From: Paenibacillus piscarius
GTDB taxonomy: Bacteria > Bacillota > Bacilli > Paenibacillales > Paenibacillaceae
Direction of reading: 5' to 3'
Assembly: GCF_022234545.1 (NCBI RefSeq)
Contig: NZ_JAIEUI010000038.1
Location: forward strand, 1-32,887
Length of the DNA: 32,887 bases
Shown: piece by piece, positions 1 to 8,776 of the stretch
Numbering within the stretch: position 1 is the stretch's first letter
How the letters are laid out: every line of letters begins with the position of its first letter
Program-made: the position numbers and the translations under genes
The notes under the pieces: generated by a model
What the model saw: only the letters and a program-made list of their open reading frames with translations
Database searches by the model: none
Told to the model about the DNA's origin: nothing

Positions 1-64
1 TTTATCATAAGGAGGTGCTCGTTAAATTTCAAAGCCCAAATTTAAGGGGATACAGGAATGCTTT
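1..64. repeat. Left copy of a 64-bp inverted repeat bracketing the window
   Basis: Bases 1-64 are the reverse complement of 32804-32867 with a single mismatch (position 48 against 32820). On the minus strand this copy could be read as a short coding tail similar to the end of the truncated DUF2971 gene at the right edge, but nothing upstream of it here is convincingly coding. It is immediately followed by the palindrome at 65-115. I infer a dispersed repeat family; an assembly-edge effect is the alternative. Confidence 0.8.
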
Positions 65-115
65 GTCTCCGGATTTCCACCGCGAACAGCGGTCCAAATC
101 ATGAAATCTGGAGAC
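65..115. repeat. Large imperfect palindrome (REP-like hairpin)
   Basis: Arms at 65-77 (GTCTCCGGATTTC) and 103-115 (GAAATCTGGAGAC) pair over 13 positions with one G-T. Inside them is a second perfect stem, ACCGC (79-83) with GCGGT (89-93), giving a two-tier hairpin. There is no T-run, so it is not a simple terminator. I believe similar GC-rich palindromes are scattered between genes in Paenibacillus, but this is memory and not checked. Confidence 0.6.
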
Positions 116-212
116 AACAGCGACCGAAAGTCCAAAAGCACTGCAGCCGCCCTCACCTGAACTGTATTCTCTCCACCTCAGCCAAATCCCTCACCTGATT
201 TCTCAATTCCAT

Positions 213-241
213 TTGACATCACCCCTTTCTTCTGTCATAAT
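213..241 (+). promoter_or_regulatory. Promoter of the pyr operon
   Basis: A consensus -35 TTGACA (213-218) is followed after 17 bases by CATAAT (236-241), a good sigma-A pair. Transcription would begin near 248, just upstream of the PyrR-binding loop, giving a leader of roughly 230 bases before pyrR. Confidence 0.8.
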
Positions 242-262
242 TCCCTATAGCTAAATAGCACC

Positions 263-291
263 TTTAATTCAGTCCCGTGAGGCTGGCAAGG
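263..291 (+). promoter_or_regulatory. PyrR-binding loop in the pyr leader RNA
   Basis: The leader contains TTTAATTCAGTCCCGTGAGG followed by CTGGCAAGG. It matches the conserved PyrR-binding (anti-antiterminator) signature, with AGTCC, GAGGCT and CAAGG elements, known from Bacillus pyr attenuators. When UMP-bound PyrR holds this loop, the downstream terminator at 396-426 can form. Only one such site is visible, unlike the three in B. subtilis. Confidence 0.8.
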
Positions 292-395
292 TAACGTGAA
301 TCGAGGTTCGCGAACAAGCAGGGCAGGAATCCGTATGCGTACGGAGCGCCTAGTTCTGCGCGCGGACACGCCATCTTTTTGAATCTGCGGATTTC

Positions 396-426
396 ACTCC
401 TTGCCTGCTTCAGGCAAGGAGTTTTT
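396..426 (+). terminator. Attenuator terminator in the pyr leader
   Basis: A perfect 12-bp stem, ACTCCTTGCCTG (396-407) with CAGGCAAGGAGT (411-422), closes a three-base loop and runs into a T tract. It lies between the PyrR loop and the pyrR start, so it is the conditional terminator of the pyr operon. Confidence 0.85.
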
Positions 427-477
427 GGTTTATCCGGGGAACTGGTTAGAGCAACCAAGCAGGGAGATGGCACGAGG

Positions 478-1059
478 ATGGTTACTGAAAAAAATGTCAT
501 TATGGACGAAACGGCAATTCGCCGGGCACTGTCACGCATTGCACATGAGATTTTGGAGAAAAACAAAGGTATCGAGAATTGCCTGCTGGTCGGCATCCGC
601 ACCCGGGGCATCTACCTGGCTCAGCGGATCGCGGAGCGCATCAAGGAGATCGAAGGTGTGGACATCCCCTACGGAGAGCTGGACATCACCCACTACCGCG
701 ATGACCGCGAAGGCGGCGGAGACAACCGGGAGGCCATGGACAAGGCAGTGGTCAACAGCAACCTGATCCTGCCACCGGGCAGCAGCGGCATCCGCGACAA
801 GAAAGTGATCCTGTTCGACGATGTGCTGTACACCGGCCGGACGATCCGCGCGGCGATGGATGCGCTGATGGATTGCGGACGCCCCCGGATGATCCAGCTC
901 GCGGTACTCGCGGACCGGGGACACCGGGAGCTGCCGATCCGGCCGGATTACGTCGGCAAGAACGTACCTACCTCCAGGCATGAGCAGATTGAAGTGTCGC
1001 TGGCCGAATACGACGGCAAGGACGAAGTGTACATTATTTCAAACCGGGAGGAACGATAA
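478..1059 (+). CDS. pyrR: PyrR: pyr operon attenuation regulator / uracil phosphoribosyltransferase
   Basis: This is the RNA-binding regulator of the operon, with secondary uracil phosphoribosyltransferase activity in the family. The protein is about 193 aa and starts MVTEKNVIMDE; B. subtilis PyrR is 181 aa. The PRPP-binding loop VILFDDVLYTGRT is intact, as are the family stretches RTRGIYLA and DRGHRELPIR. An in-frame upstream start at 379 would overlap the attenuator terminator, so I chose the ATG at 478, preceded by AGGGAG. It is the first gene of the operon and probably controls its own leader. A short insertion of about 12 residues after YRDD, relative to my memory of B. subtilis PyrR, accounts for the extra length. 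Confidence 0.95.
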   Translation: MVTEKNVIMDETAIRRALSRIAHEILEKNKGIENCLLVGIRTRGIYLAQRIAERIKEIEGVDIPYGELDITHYRDDREGGGDNREAMDKAVVNSNLILPPGSSGIRDKKVILFDDVLYTGRTIRAAMDALMDCGRPRMIQLAVLADRGHRELPIRPDYVGKNVPTSRHEQIEVSLAEYDGKDEVYIISNREER

Positions 1060-1061
1060 CA

Positions 1062-1970
1062 ATGATGACGGCAACGAAAGTGAAGGAACGCAGTCTGCTG
1101 GGGATCAAGGAACTGGACGGGTCAGAGATTCACCAGCTGCTGGAGCGCACGGCGTACTGGGATCAGCAGAGCGAGAAGCTCACACCGGTGCTGAGGTCGC
1201 ATTTTGTTGCCAACATGTTTTTTGAGAATAGTACGAGAACCCGGTTCTCCTTCGAGATGGCCGAGAAAAGGCTGGGCGTGCAGGTGCTCAACTTCACGGC
1301 AGCGGCTTCCAGTGTAGAAAAAGGTGAATCGATCTACGACACGGTCCGCACCCTGGAGTCGATGGGCATCGATGCCGGAGTGGTGCGGCTGAAGCCATCC
1401 GGCGTCCTGCAGCAGCTTGCTGAGAAGGTAGGCATTCCGCTGATCAACGCCGGAGACGGCAACAACGAGCATCCAACCCAGGCGCTGCTGGATCTGTATA
1501 CGATGCGCCAGCATTTTGGCGAACTGAAGGGCCTGAAGGTGTCGATTATCGGGGATATCCTGCACAGCCGGGTCGCGCGGTCCAATCTGTGGGCGTTAAC
1601 GAAGCTGGGGGCAAGCGTGCAGTTCTGTGCACCGGCCAACATGCAGGCTCCTGAGCTTGCAGCCTTCGCGCCATATGTATCTATGGAAGAAGCGCTTAAG
1701 GCGGATGTGGTCATGATGCTGAGAGTGCAGCTGGAGCGCCATGCTTCGGGGATTATTTTGTCGGCAGAGGAATACCGCAGGGACTACGGACTGACCGAAG
1801 AACGGGCAGCCAGGCTGAACCCGGCCTCGATCATCATGCACCCGGCTCCGGTGAACCGCAATGTAGAGATTGACGATGCGGTGGTGGAGAGCAGCCAGTC
1901 CCGGATTTTCCCGCAGATGGCGAACGGGGTGCCGGTACGGATGGCGGTCATGGAACGGGCGCTGCAATAG
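1062..1970 (+). CDS. pyrB: Aspartate carbamoyltransferase catalytic chain
   Basis: It condenses carbamoyl phosphate with aspartate to form N-carbamoyl-aspartate, the committed step of pyrimidine synthesis. The 302-aa length is typical. The carbamoyl-phosphate signature FENSTRTR lies near residue 53, and the aspartate-domain motif HPAPVNRNVE is near the C-terminus. The start is one of two adjacent ATG codons (1062 or 1065) behind GGGAGGAA. It begins two bases after the pyrR stop, so there is no second attenuator between these genes and no uracil permease gene. No regulatory-chain gene (pyrI) is present, as expected in Firmicutes. Confidence 0.96.
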   Translation: MMTATKVKERSLLGIKELDGSEIHQLLERTAYWDQQSEKLTPVLRSHFVANMFFENSTRTRFSFEMAEKRLGVQVLNFTAAASSVEKGESIYDTVRTLESMGIDAGVVRLKPSGVLQQLAEKVGIPLINAGDGNNEHPTQALLDLYTMRQHFGELKGLKVSIIGDILHSRVARSNLWALTKLGASVQFCAPANMQAPELAAFAPYVSMEEALKADVVMMLRVQLERHASGIILSAEEYRRDYGLTEERAARLNPASIIMHPAPVNRNVEIDDAVVESSQSRIFPQMANGVPVRMAVMERALQ

Positions 1971-2028
1971 GGCCTGATAAGCCGGACAGAGGCAGCAAAA
2001 AAACCTGACATCATTCCATTAATAAATA

Positions 2029-2057
2029 TACACAAAGGTGAATTTTTATTATATAAT
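2029..2057 (+). promoter_or_regulatory. Weak candidate internal promoter upstream of pyrC
   Basis: The 138-bp pyrB-pyrC gap is AT-rich, unlike its surroundings, and contains a perfect TATAAT (2052-2057). The -35 position holds only TACACA, 17 bases upstream. It could give low internal transcription of the distal genes. No PyrR loop or terminator is visible in this gap. Confidence 0.25.
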
Positions 2058-2108
2058 AACTTCAGAGCTTGCGGCTGCGGCCGGAAGACACAAAGGAGAA
2101 TTCTAACC

Positions 2109-3383
2109 GTGATCATCAAAAACGCCAGTGTACTGAACCAGGAAGGCGCGCTGGAGCGCAAACATATCGTCGTGCAGGACGGCGTGATCTCGAAGATTGT
2201 GGATGCCGCCGAGGCAGTTACAGAAGCCGGAGAGGTCGTAGAAGCGGAAGGCAAGCTGCTGATTCCCGGGCTGATCGATATGCATGTGCATCTGCGCGAG
2301 CCGGGCTTCGAGCACAAGGAGACGATTGAGACGGGCGCACGCTCGGCGGCCAAGGGCGGTTTCACCACGATTGCCTGTATGCCGAACACCCGGCCGGTGA
2401 CCGACAGCGTTGAGATTGTCGAGCTGGTGAAGAACAAGGCGCGTGAAGCGGGACTTGTGAAGGTACTGCCGTACGCGGCGATTACCAAGAATGAGCTGGG
2501 ACGCGAGCTGACTGATTTTGCGGCGCTGAAGGCGGCCGGAGCGATCGGCTTCACCGACGACGGTGTAGGCGTGCAGAGCGCCCAGATGATGAAGGATGCC
2601 ATGAAGCTGGCAGCCGGACTCGATATGCCGGTGATTGCGCACTGTGAGGATAACTCGCTGGTGGAGGGAGCGCCGGTAGCGGAGGGGACTTTTGCCGACA
2701 GACATGGCCTGAAGGGAATTCCGAATGAATCGGAAGCCATTCACGTGGGCCGTGATATTCTGCTGTCTGAAGCGACAGGGGTTCACTACCATGTATGCCA
2801 TGTGAGCACCGAGCAATCGGTACGGCTGATCCGTCAGGCGAAGCAGATCGGGATTAAGGTTACCGCTGAGGTATGCCCGCACCATCTGCTGCTCTCGGAG
2901 GAGGACATTCCGGGCCTGGATGCCAATTGGAAAATGAACCCGCCGCTGCGCTCCCGCCGCGATGTGGAAGCCTGCATCGAAGGGCTGCTGGACGGCACGC
3001 TGGATATCATCGTCACCGATCATGCCCCGCACAGCGAGGAAGAGAAGGCCAAGGGAATGCAGCTTGCCCCGTTCGGCATCGTCGGCTTCGAGACAGCGTT
3101 CCCGCTGCTGTATACCGCTTTTGTCGCTACAGGGAAGTGGGACCTAGCCCTGCTGGTGCAGCGGATGACCGCTGACCCGGCGAGAGTGTTCAGGCTGGAG
3201 ACCGGGCGGCTTGCTGAAGGTGCGCCTGCCGATCTGACGCTGATTGATCTGAACGAAGAGAAGGAAGTGGACCCTGCTGCGTTTGCAAGTAAGGGACGGA
3301 ATACACCTTTTACCGGATGGAAGCTTAAGGGCTGGCCGGTGAAGACCTGGGTGGACGGCAAGGCCGTATGGAGTGAAGCCTAA
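2109..3383 (+). CDS. pyrC: Dihydroorotase (class I)
   Basis: It cyclises carbamoyl-aspartate to dihydroorotate. The protein is 424 aa, normal for the Gram-positive class. The metal-binding motif DMHVHLREPG is at residues 57-66. GFTDDG contains the aspartate that replaces the carboxylated lysine in this class, and TDHAPH is at 303-308. The start is GTG at 2109 with AGGAG about ten bases upstream. The gap to pyrB is 138 bp and to carA 74 bp, both without terminators, so co-transcription is likely. Confidence 0.95.
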   Translation: MIIKNASVLNQEGALERKHIVVQDGVISKIVDAAEAVTEAGEVVEAEGKLLIPGLIDMHVHLREPGFEHKETIETGARSAAKGGFTTIACMPNTRPVTDSVEIVELVKNKAREAGLVKVLPYAAITKNELGRELTDFAALKAAGAIGFTDDGVGVQSAQMMKDAMKLAAGLDMPVIAHCEDNSLVEGAPVAEGTFADRHGLKGIPNESEAIHVGRDILLSEATGVHYHVCHVSTEQSVRLIRQAKQIGIKVTAEVCPHHLLLSEEDIPGLDANWKMNPPLRSRRDVEACIEGLLDGTLDIIVTDHAPHSEEEKAKGMQLAPFGIVGFETAFPLLYTAFVATGKWDLALLVQRMTADPARVFRLETGRLAEGAPADLTLIDLNEEKEVDPAAFASKGRNTPFTGWKLKGWPVKTWVDGKAVWSEA

Positions 3384-3457
3384 CAGGCAGTACATGCAGC
3401 AGGCTGCATGGCTGTGACATAAGAATCAGACTACAGAACAAGAAGGAGTGGAAGGTC

Positions 3458-4639
3458 ATGCAGGCGAGATTGCTGCTTCAGGACGGTACGCTGTTTACCG
3501 GCACCGCATTTGGCGCGGAGGGTGAAAAGACAGGCGAGGTTGTATTTAACACAGGGATTACAGGCTACCAGGAGGTACTGTCGGACCCTTCGTACTGCGG
3601 CCAGATCGTCACAATGACGTATCCGCTGATCGGGAACTACGGGATTACCCGCGATGATTTTGAATCGGTGCGCCCGTTCGTGCACGGCTTCGTAGTCCGC
3701 CGTCATGAGGCGGTTCCAAGTAACTGGAGAGCGGAGTACAGCGTGGACGACCTGCTGAAGGAATACGGCATTCCCGGCATCAGCGAGATCGATACCCGGA
3801 TGCTGACCCGCATCATCCGCCACTACGGCACGATGAAGGCCATCCTGACCACTTCTAACAAACGTGTGGAAGAATTAATGGAGATGATGGGCGACACGAC
3901 GATTGAACAGCTGCGCAACCAGGTAGCCCGCACCTCTACAACGGCAGCCTACAGCAGCCCGGGCACCAAAGAACGGATCGTGCTGGTCGATTACGGTGCA
4001 AAGACCGGTATTCTGCGCGAGCTGAACAACCGCGGCTGTGATGTCGTCGTTGTACCTCATGATGTGACGGCAGATGAGATCCGCCGCCTGAACCCGGACG
4101 GCATTCAGCTGTCGAACGGCCCCGGGGACCCGAAGGATGTGCCGTATGCGGTACAGACCATCTCCGAGCTGCTGGGTGAATACCCGATCTTCGGCATCTG
4201 CCTGGGCCACCAGCTGTTCGCGCTGGCCTGCGGTGCAGACACCGAGAAGCTCAAGTTCGGCCACCGCGGCGGGAACCATCCGGTGAAGGAGCTGGAGAGC
4301 GGACGCTGCTTCATCACCTCCCAGAACCATGGCTACACTGTGAATGAAGAATCGATTGCCAGCACGGAGCTGGAAGTTACCCATATCAACAACAACGACA
4401 AGACCGTTGAAGGTCTGAAGCATACCCGCTATCCCGCTTTCTCGGTGCAGTACCATCCGGAAGCGGCACCGGGCCCGCATGACAGCAGCTATCTGTTCGA
4501 CCGGTTCCTGCAGCTGATTGCCGAGCACAAGGCGAATCAGCCGGCCGGGTCGCGCCAGGCGCAGCTTGCGGCCAATGCCAGAATCACGGCACCGAAACCG
4601 TCTGAACCCCAGCTTGAAGCCGTGAAAGGAGCTCTATAA
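3458..4639 (+). CDS. carA: Carbamoyl-phosphate synthase small (glutaminase) subunit
   Basis: It hydrolyses glutamine and channels ammonia to CarB. It is 393 aa. The N-terminal small-subunit domain is followed by a class I glutamine amidotransferase with nucleophile motif GICLGHQL, and the HPE of the triad appears in QYHPEAAPGP. The C-terminus carries an Ala/Pro-rich extension (about 30 residues) beyond the usual end. The ATG at 3458 has AAGGAG nine bases upstream. It sits two bases before carB, so the two subunits are translationally coupled. Its location among pyr genes marks it as the pyrimidine-regulated enzyme (pyrAA by Bacillus naming). Confidence 0.96.
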   Translation: MQARLLLQDGTLFTGTAFGAEGEKTGEVVFNTGITGYQEVLSDPSYCGQIVTMTYPLIGNYGITRDDFESVRPFVHGFVVRRHEAVPSNWRAEYSVDDLLKEYGIPGISEIDTRMLTRIIRHYGTMKAILTTSNKRVEELMEMMGDTTIEQLRNQVARTSTTAAYSSPGTKERIVLVDYGAKTGILRELNNRGCDVVVVPHDVTADEIRRLNPDGIQLSNGPGDPKDVPYAVQTISELLGEYPIFGICLGHQLFALACGADTEKLKFGHRGGNHPVKELESGRCFITSQNHGYTVNEESIASTELEVTHINNNDKTVEGLKHTRYPAFSVQYHPEAAPGPHDSSYLFDRFLQLIAEHKANQPAGSRQAQLAANARITAPKPSEPQLEAVKGAL

Positions 4640-4641
4640 CA

Positions 4642-7600
4642 ATGCCTAAGAACGAGAAACTCAAAAAAATCCTGGTAATCGGCTCCGGCCCGATTGTCAT
4701 CGGCCAAGCAGCTGAATTCGACTACGCAGGCACACAGGCCTGCCAGGCGCTGAAAGAAGAAGGCGTGGAGGTCGTGCTGATCAACAGCAACCCGGCCACG
4801 ATTATGACGGATACGAATATGGCTGACAAAGTATATATTGAACCGATTACCCTCGAATTCGTCACCGGTATCATCCGCCAGGAGCGTCCCGATGGGCTGT
4901 TGCCGACACTGGGCGGCCAGACGGGTCTGAACATGGCGGTGGAGCTGGCCCGCGCCGGAGTGCTGAAGCAGGAGAACGTTAAGCTGCTGGGCACCCAGCT
5001 CGAATCGATCGAGAAGGCGGAGGACCGCGATCTGTTCCGCGAGCTGATGCGTGAGCTGGACCAGCCGGTACCGGAGAGTGCGATTATTACCAGTGTCGAA
5101 GAAGCCTTGGGCTTCGCTTCGGGCATCGGCTATCCGCTGATCGTGCGTCCGGCTTACACGCTGGGCGGAACCGGAGGCGGGATCTGCGACAACGAAGAGG
5201 AGCTGCGCGAGACGGTCAAGGCAGGGATCCGCTACAGCCCGATCGGCCAATGTCTGGTGGAGAAGAGCATCGCCGGCATGAAGGAAGTTGAATACGAGGT
5301 TATGCGTGACGCGAACGACAACTGTATCGTAGTCTGTAACATGGAGAACTTTGATCCGGTCGGCGTACATACGGGCGACAGTATCGTCGTAGCGCCGAGC
5401 CAGACGTTGTCTGACCGTGAATATCAGATGCTGCGCAGTGCTTCTCTGAAGATTATCCGTGCGCTGAACATCGAAGGCGGCTGTAACGTACAGTTCGCCC
5501 TCGACCCGCACAGCTATCAGTACTATGTTATAGAAGTGAATCCGCGTGTCAGCCGCTCCTCGGCACTGGCGTCGAAGGCGACCGGTTATCCGATTGCCAA
5601 AATGGCTGCGAAGATCGCCCTCGGCTACACGCTGGATGAGATCGTCAACCCGGTCACCGGGCAGACCTATGCCTGCTTCGAGCCTACGCTCGACTATATC
5701 GTCAGCAAAATCCCGCGCTGGCCGTTCGACAAGTTCACCTCGGCGAACCGCAAGCTGGGAACCCAGATGAAGGCGACCGGGGAAGTGATGGCGATTGGCC
5801 GTACGTTTGAAGAGTCGATCCATAAGGCTATCCGTTCCCTGGAGATCGGGGTACACCGTTTCCGTCTGCCGGGAGCAGAACTGCTTGAGGATAGTGTACT
5901 GCGTACCAGACTGGCTAAGGCCGATGATGAACGTCTGTTCCTGATTGCCGAAGCATTCCGCCGCGGCTACGAATTGCAGGAGATTCAGGATATTACCAAG
6001 GTCGATTGGTGGTTCCTCTCCAAGATCGAAGGGCTGGTCAAATTCGAGGATGTGCTGCGGGCCGAAGAGACGCTGTCGGCGGATACGCTGTATCAGGCCA
6101 AGCGCAAGGGCTTCACTGACCGGGCGATTGCCGAGATTCGCGCTGAAGGACGTCCAGGCGGAGCATTTACCAAGGAATCTGAAGTGCGTGTAATGCGTCT
6201 GCAGCAGGGGCTGGTGCCCGTGTTCAAAATGGTCGACACCTGCGCCGCAGAATTCGAAGCCTCCACGCCATACTATTACTCGACCTATGAGACGGAGAAT
6301 GAAGTCATTCATTCCGACAAGCAGAAGGTCATTGTACTCGGCTCCGGCCCGATCCGTATCGGCCAGGGGATTGAATTCGACTACTCCACCGTCCACGCGG
6401 TATGGGCGATTCAGAAGGCTGGCTATGAAGCGGTCATTATCAATAACAATCCGGAGACCGTATCGACGGATTTCAATACCTCGGACCGGTTGTATTTTGA
6501 GCCGCTGTTCTTCGAGGATGTCATGAACGTTATTGCTCAAGAGAACCCAATCGGCGTTATCGTCCAGTTCGGCGGACAGACAGCCATTAACCTGGCGGCA
6601 CCGCTGGCTGCTGCGGGTGTGAATATCCTCGGCACCAGTCTGGAGAGCATCGATGAGGCCGAGAACCGCAAGAAATTCGAAGCACTATTGGCCCGTCTGG
6701 ATATTGCACAGCCTAAGGGCAAGACGGTGGTCAATATTGACGAAGCTGTTGCAACTGCACAATCACTGGGATATCCGGTGCTGGTTCGTCCTTCGTATGT
6801 CCTGGGCGGCCGTGCAATGGAGATTGTCTACAATGATACTGAGCTGCTGAGCTACATGGTGGAAGCAGTCAAAGTAAATCCGGAGCATCCGGTGCTGATC
6901 GACCGTTACATGCTGGGCAAGGAAGTTGAAGTCGACGCCATCTGTGACGGCGAGACCGTGGTCATTCCGGGGATTATGGAGCATGTGGAACGTGCAGGGG
7001 TTCACTCCGGCGACTCCATCGCAGTCTATCCGCCGCAGGCGCTGGATGAAGGCCTGAAGCAGAAGATTGCCGAGATTACGATCAAGATTGCCAAGGAGCT
7101 GAAGACGGTCGGGCTGGTGAACATCCAGTTCGTCATCTATCAGAACGAAGTGTATGTCATTGAAGTGAACCCGCGCTCCTCGCGTACCGTTCCATTCCTG
7201 AGTAAGGTAACCGGCATTCCAATGGCGAATCTGGCGACCAAAATCATTCTCGGCGGCAAGCTGAAGGAAGACGGTTATACCGAAGGGCTGTGGCCGGAGA
7301 GCGAATATGTATCGGTCAAAGTGCCGGTGTTCTCTTTTGCCAAGCTGCGCAGAGTAGAGCCGACCCTTGGGCCGGAAATGAAATCGACCGGTGAGGTTAT
7401 GGGCCGCGACAAGCTGTACGCCAAGGCGCTCTACAAAGGCCTGATTGGTGCAGGGATGAAGATTCCGGCGACCGGAGCGATTATCGTTACCGTAGCGGAC
7501 AAAGACAAGGCTGAAGCGGTTGAGCTGATGAAGGGCTTCCATGCGATGGGCTACAAAATCATTGCCACCGGCGGTACCGCCGCAGCACTGGAGCAGGCCG

Positions 7601-7863
7601 GACTGAACGTCATGAACGTCAATAAGCTGGATGAAGGTGAGCCGACCATTCTGGATCTGATTCGCGGCGGCCAGGCGAACTTCGTCTTCAACACACTCAC
7701 CAAGGGTAAAACGCCTGAGCGTGACGGCTTCCGCATCCGCCGTGAAGCGGTAGAGAACGGCGTCGTATGTATGACCTCGCTCGATACGGTAACGGCGCTG
7801 CTGAGAATGCTGCAGACGATTAACTTCTCGTCGCAGTCAATGCCTGCTTTTGTCGGACAATAA
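4642..7863 (+). CDS. carB: Carbamoyl-phosphate synthase large subunit
   Basis: It makes carbamoyl phosphate from bicarbonate, ammonia and two ATP. At 1073 aa it is full length. Two homologous halves each start with an ATP-grasp preface: ILVIGSGPIVIGQ near residue 10 and VIVLGSGPIRIGQ near 565. NPRVSRSSALASKATG and NPRSSRTVPFLSKVTG mark the two ATP-grasp cores. A C-terminal MGS-like allosteric domain begins around residue 935 (TGAIIVTVADKDKAEA). The ATG at 4642 has GAAAGGAG upstream. In B. subtilis pyrK and pyrD follow this gene; here a 127-bp hairpin-bearing gap leads directly to pyrF. Confidence 0.97.
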   Translation: MPKNEKLKKILVIGSGPIVIGQAAEFDYAGTQACQALKEEGVEVVLINSNPATIMTDTNMADKVYIEPITLEFVTGIIRQERPDGLLPTLGGQTGLNMAVELARAGVLKQENVKLLGTQLESIEKAEDRDLFRELMRELDQPVPESAIITSVEEALGFASGIGYPLIVRPAYTLGGTGGGICDNEEELRETVKAGIRYSPIGQCLVEKSIAGMKEVEYEVMRDANDNCIVVCNMENFDPVGVHTGDSIVVAPSQTLSDREYQMLRSASLKIIRALNIEGGCNVQFALDPHSYQYYVIEVNPRVSRSSALASKATGYPIAKMAAKIALGYTLDEIVNPVTGQTYACFEPTLDYIVSKIPRWPFDKFTSANRKLGTQMKATGEVMAIGRTFEESIHKAIRSLEIGVHRFRLPGAELLEDSVLRTRLAKADDERLFLIAEAFRRGYELQEIQDITKVDWWFLSKIEGLVKFEDVLRAEETLSADTLYQAKRKGFTDRAIAEIRAEGRPGGAFTKESEVRVMRLQQGLVPVFKMVDTCAAEFEASTPYYYSTYETENEVIHSDKQKVIVLGSGPIRIGQGIEFDYSTVHAVWAIQKAGYEAVIINNNPETVSTDFNTSDRLYFEPLFFEDVMNVIAQENPIGVIVQFGGQTAINLAAPLAAAGVNILGTSLESIDEAENRKKFEALLARLDIAQPKGKTVVNIDEAVATAQSLGYPVLVRPSYVLGGRAMEIVYNDTELLSYMVEAVKVNPEHPVLIDRYMLGKEVEVDAICDGETVVIPGIMEHVERAGVHSGDSIAVYPPQALDEGLKQKIAEITIKIAKELKTVGLVNIQFVIYQNEVYVIEVNPRSSRTVPFLSKVTGIPMANLATKIILGGKLKEDGYTEGLWPESEYVSVKVPVFSFAKLRRVEPTLGPEMKSTGEVMGRDKLYAKALYKGLIGAGMKIPATGAIIVTVADKDKAEAVELMKGFHAMGYKIIATGGTAAALEQAGLNVMNVNKLDEGEPTILDLIRGGQANFVFNTLTKGKTPERDGFRIRREAVENGVVCMTSLDTVTALLRMLQTINFSSQSMPAFVGQ

Positions 7864-7901
7864 GATATAGGGTAAGGCAGCCTGGAACGGCTGCTACTGG
7901 G

Positions 7902-7955
7902 ACGGTTTGCGTTAGCGCAGACCGTTCACCTATGCCCGGGACCTTGCAGCCCGGG
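7902..7955 (+). other. Two consecutive hairpins in the carB-pyrF gap
   Basis: Stem one pairs ACGGTTTGCG (7902-7911) with CGCAGACCGT (7916-7925), with one G-U and a TTAG loop. Stem two pairs CCCGGG (7935-7940) with CCCGGG (7950-7955). Neither is followed by a T tract, so they look more like RNA processing or stability elements than terminators. They may mark where pyrK/pyrD were lost or never present. Confidence 0.5.
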
Positions 7956-7990
7956 GCGTGGATACCATAACGAAGAAAGAAGGTTGGCGA

Positions 7991-8776
7991 ATGGAGCGGA
8001 TAGCAGCAGAGCAGCAGCACGGGCACGAGAATGTCGGACAGATAGAGAAGTGGAATGAAATGGCCGGACGCCTGATGGTCGCGCTGGATTATCCGGATGC
8101 GGCCCAGGCGAGAGTGCTGATGGAGCAGCTTGAAGGTATTCCCTGTTACATGAAGGTCGGAATGCAGCTGTTCTACGCGACCGGGCCGGACTTCATCCGG
8201 GAGCTGAAGGAGCGCGGCTACTCGGTGTTCCTGGATGTCAAAATGCACGATATCCCGAACACCGTCCGGGGAGGCGCAGAGAGCCTGACAGCGCTTGGCG
8301 TGGACATGTTCAACGTACATGCCGCCGGGGGAACTGCTATGATGGCCGCTGCACTGGAAGGAGCGGCCAAGGTGGTTAGCCTGAAGCCCTCGCTGCACAT
8401 GCCGCTGATTATCGCCGTCACCCAGCTGACCAGCACCAGCCAGAAAGTGATGAACAGCGAGATCGGCATCAGCGGAACGGTGACGGATACGGTCGTGCGT
8501 TATGCGAAGCTTGCGGCACAGGCCGGACTGCACGGCGTGGTTGCCTCGCCGCAGGAGTCAGCGGTCATTGCCGAGGCCTGCGGACCGGACTTCCGCACGG
8601 TCACCCCGGGCATCCGGCCCGCTGGCGCATCCCTTGACGACCAGTCCCGGGTCATGACACCCGGACAAGCCATTCAGCAGGGCAGCCACTACCTCGTAGT
8701 CGGCCGCCCGATTACAGCAGCGGCAGACCCGCGCGCTGCGGCATTAACTATTATTGAGGAGATGAGCCAAGCATGA
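7991..8776 (+). CDS. pyrF: Orotidine 5'-phosphate decarboxylase
   Basis: It decarboxylates OMP to UMP. The active-site lysine region FLDVKMHDIPNTV is intact. Other family stretches are VALDYPDA at the N-terminus, VNVHAAGG-type FNVHAAGG, and TPGIRPAG near the phosphate site. The start is uncertain. GTG at 7958 lies directly on a hairpin. ATG at 7991 has AGAAGG seven bases upstream and gives 261 aa. ATG at 8060 (MAGRLMVALD) fits the family length best but has a weak ribosome site. It overlaps pyrE by 4 bp (ATGA), so the two are coupled. Confidence 0.93.
   Translation: MERIAAEQQHGHENVGQIEKWNEMAGRLMVALDYPDAAQARVLMEQLEGIPCYMKVGMQLFYATGPDFIRELKERGYSVFLDVKMHDIPNTVRGGAESLTALGVDMFNVHAAGGTAMMAAALEGAAKVVSLKPSLHMPLIIAVTQLTSTSQKVMNSEIGISGTVTDTVVRYAKLAAQAGLHGVVASPQESAVIAEACGPDFRTVTPGIRPAGASLDDQSRVMTPGQAIQQGSHYLVVGRPITAAADPRAAALTIIEEMSQA

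Noticed and set aside
379..477. In-frame N-terminal extension of pyrR
   Set aside because: It begins before the attenuator terminator and would place the hairpin inside the coding region; the ATG at 478 matches the family N-terminus.
4537..6540. 667-codon open frame antisense to carA/carB
   Set aside because: It is a shadow of the highly GC-rich carB frame; composition is Arg/Gln/Leu-rich with no recognisable motif, and carB on the other strand is certain.
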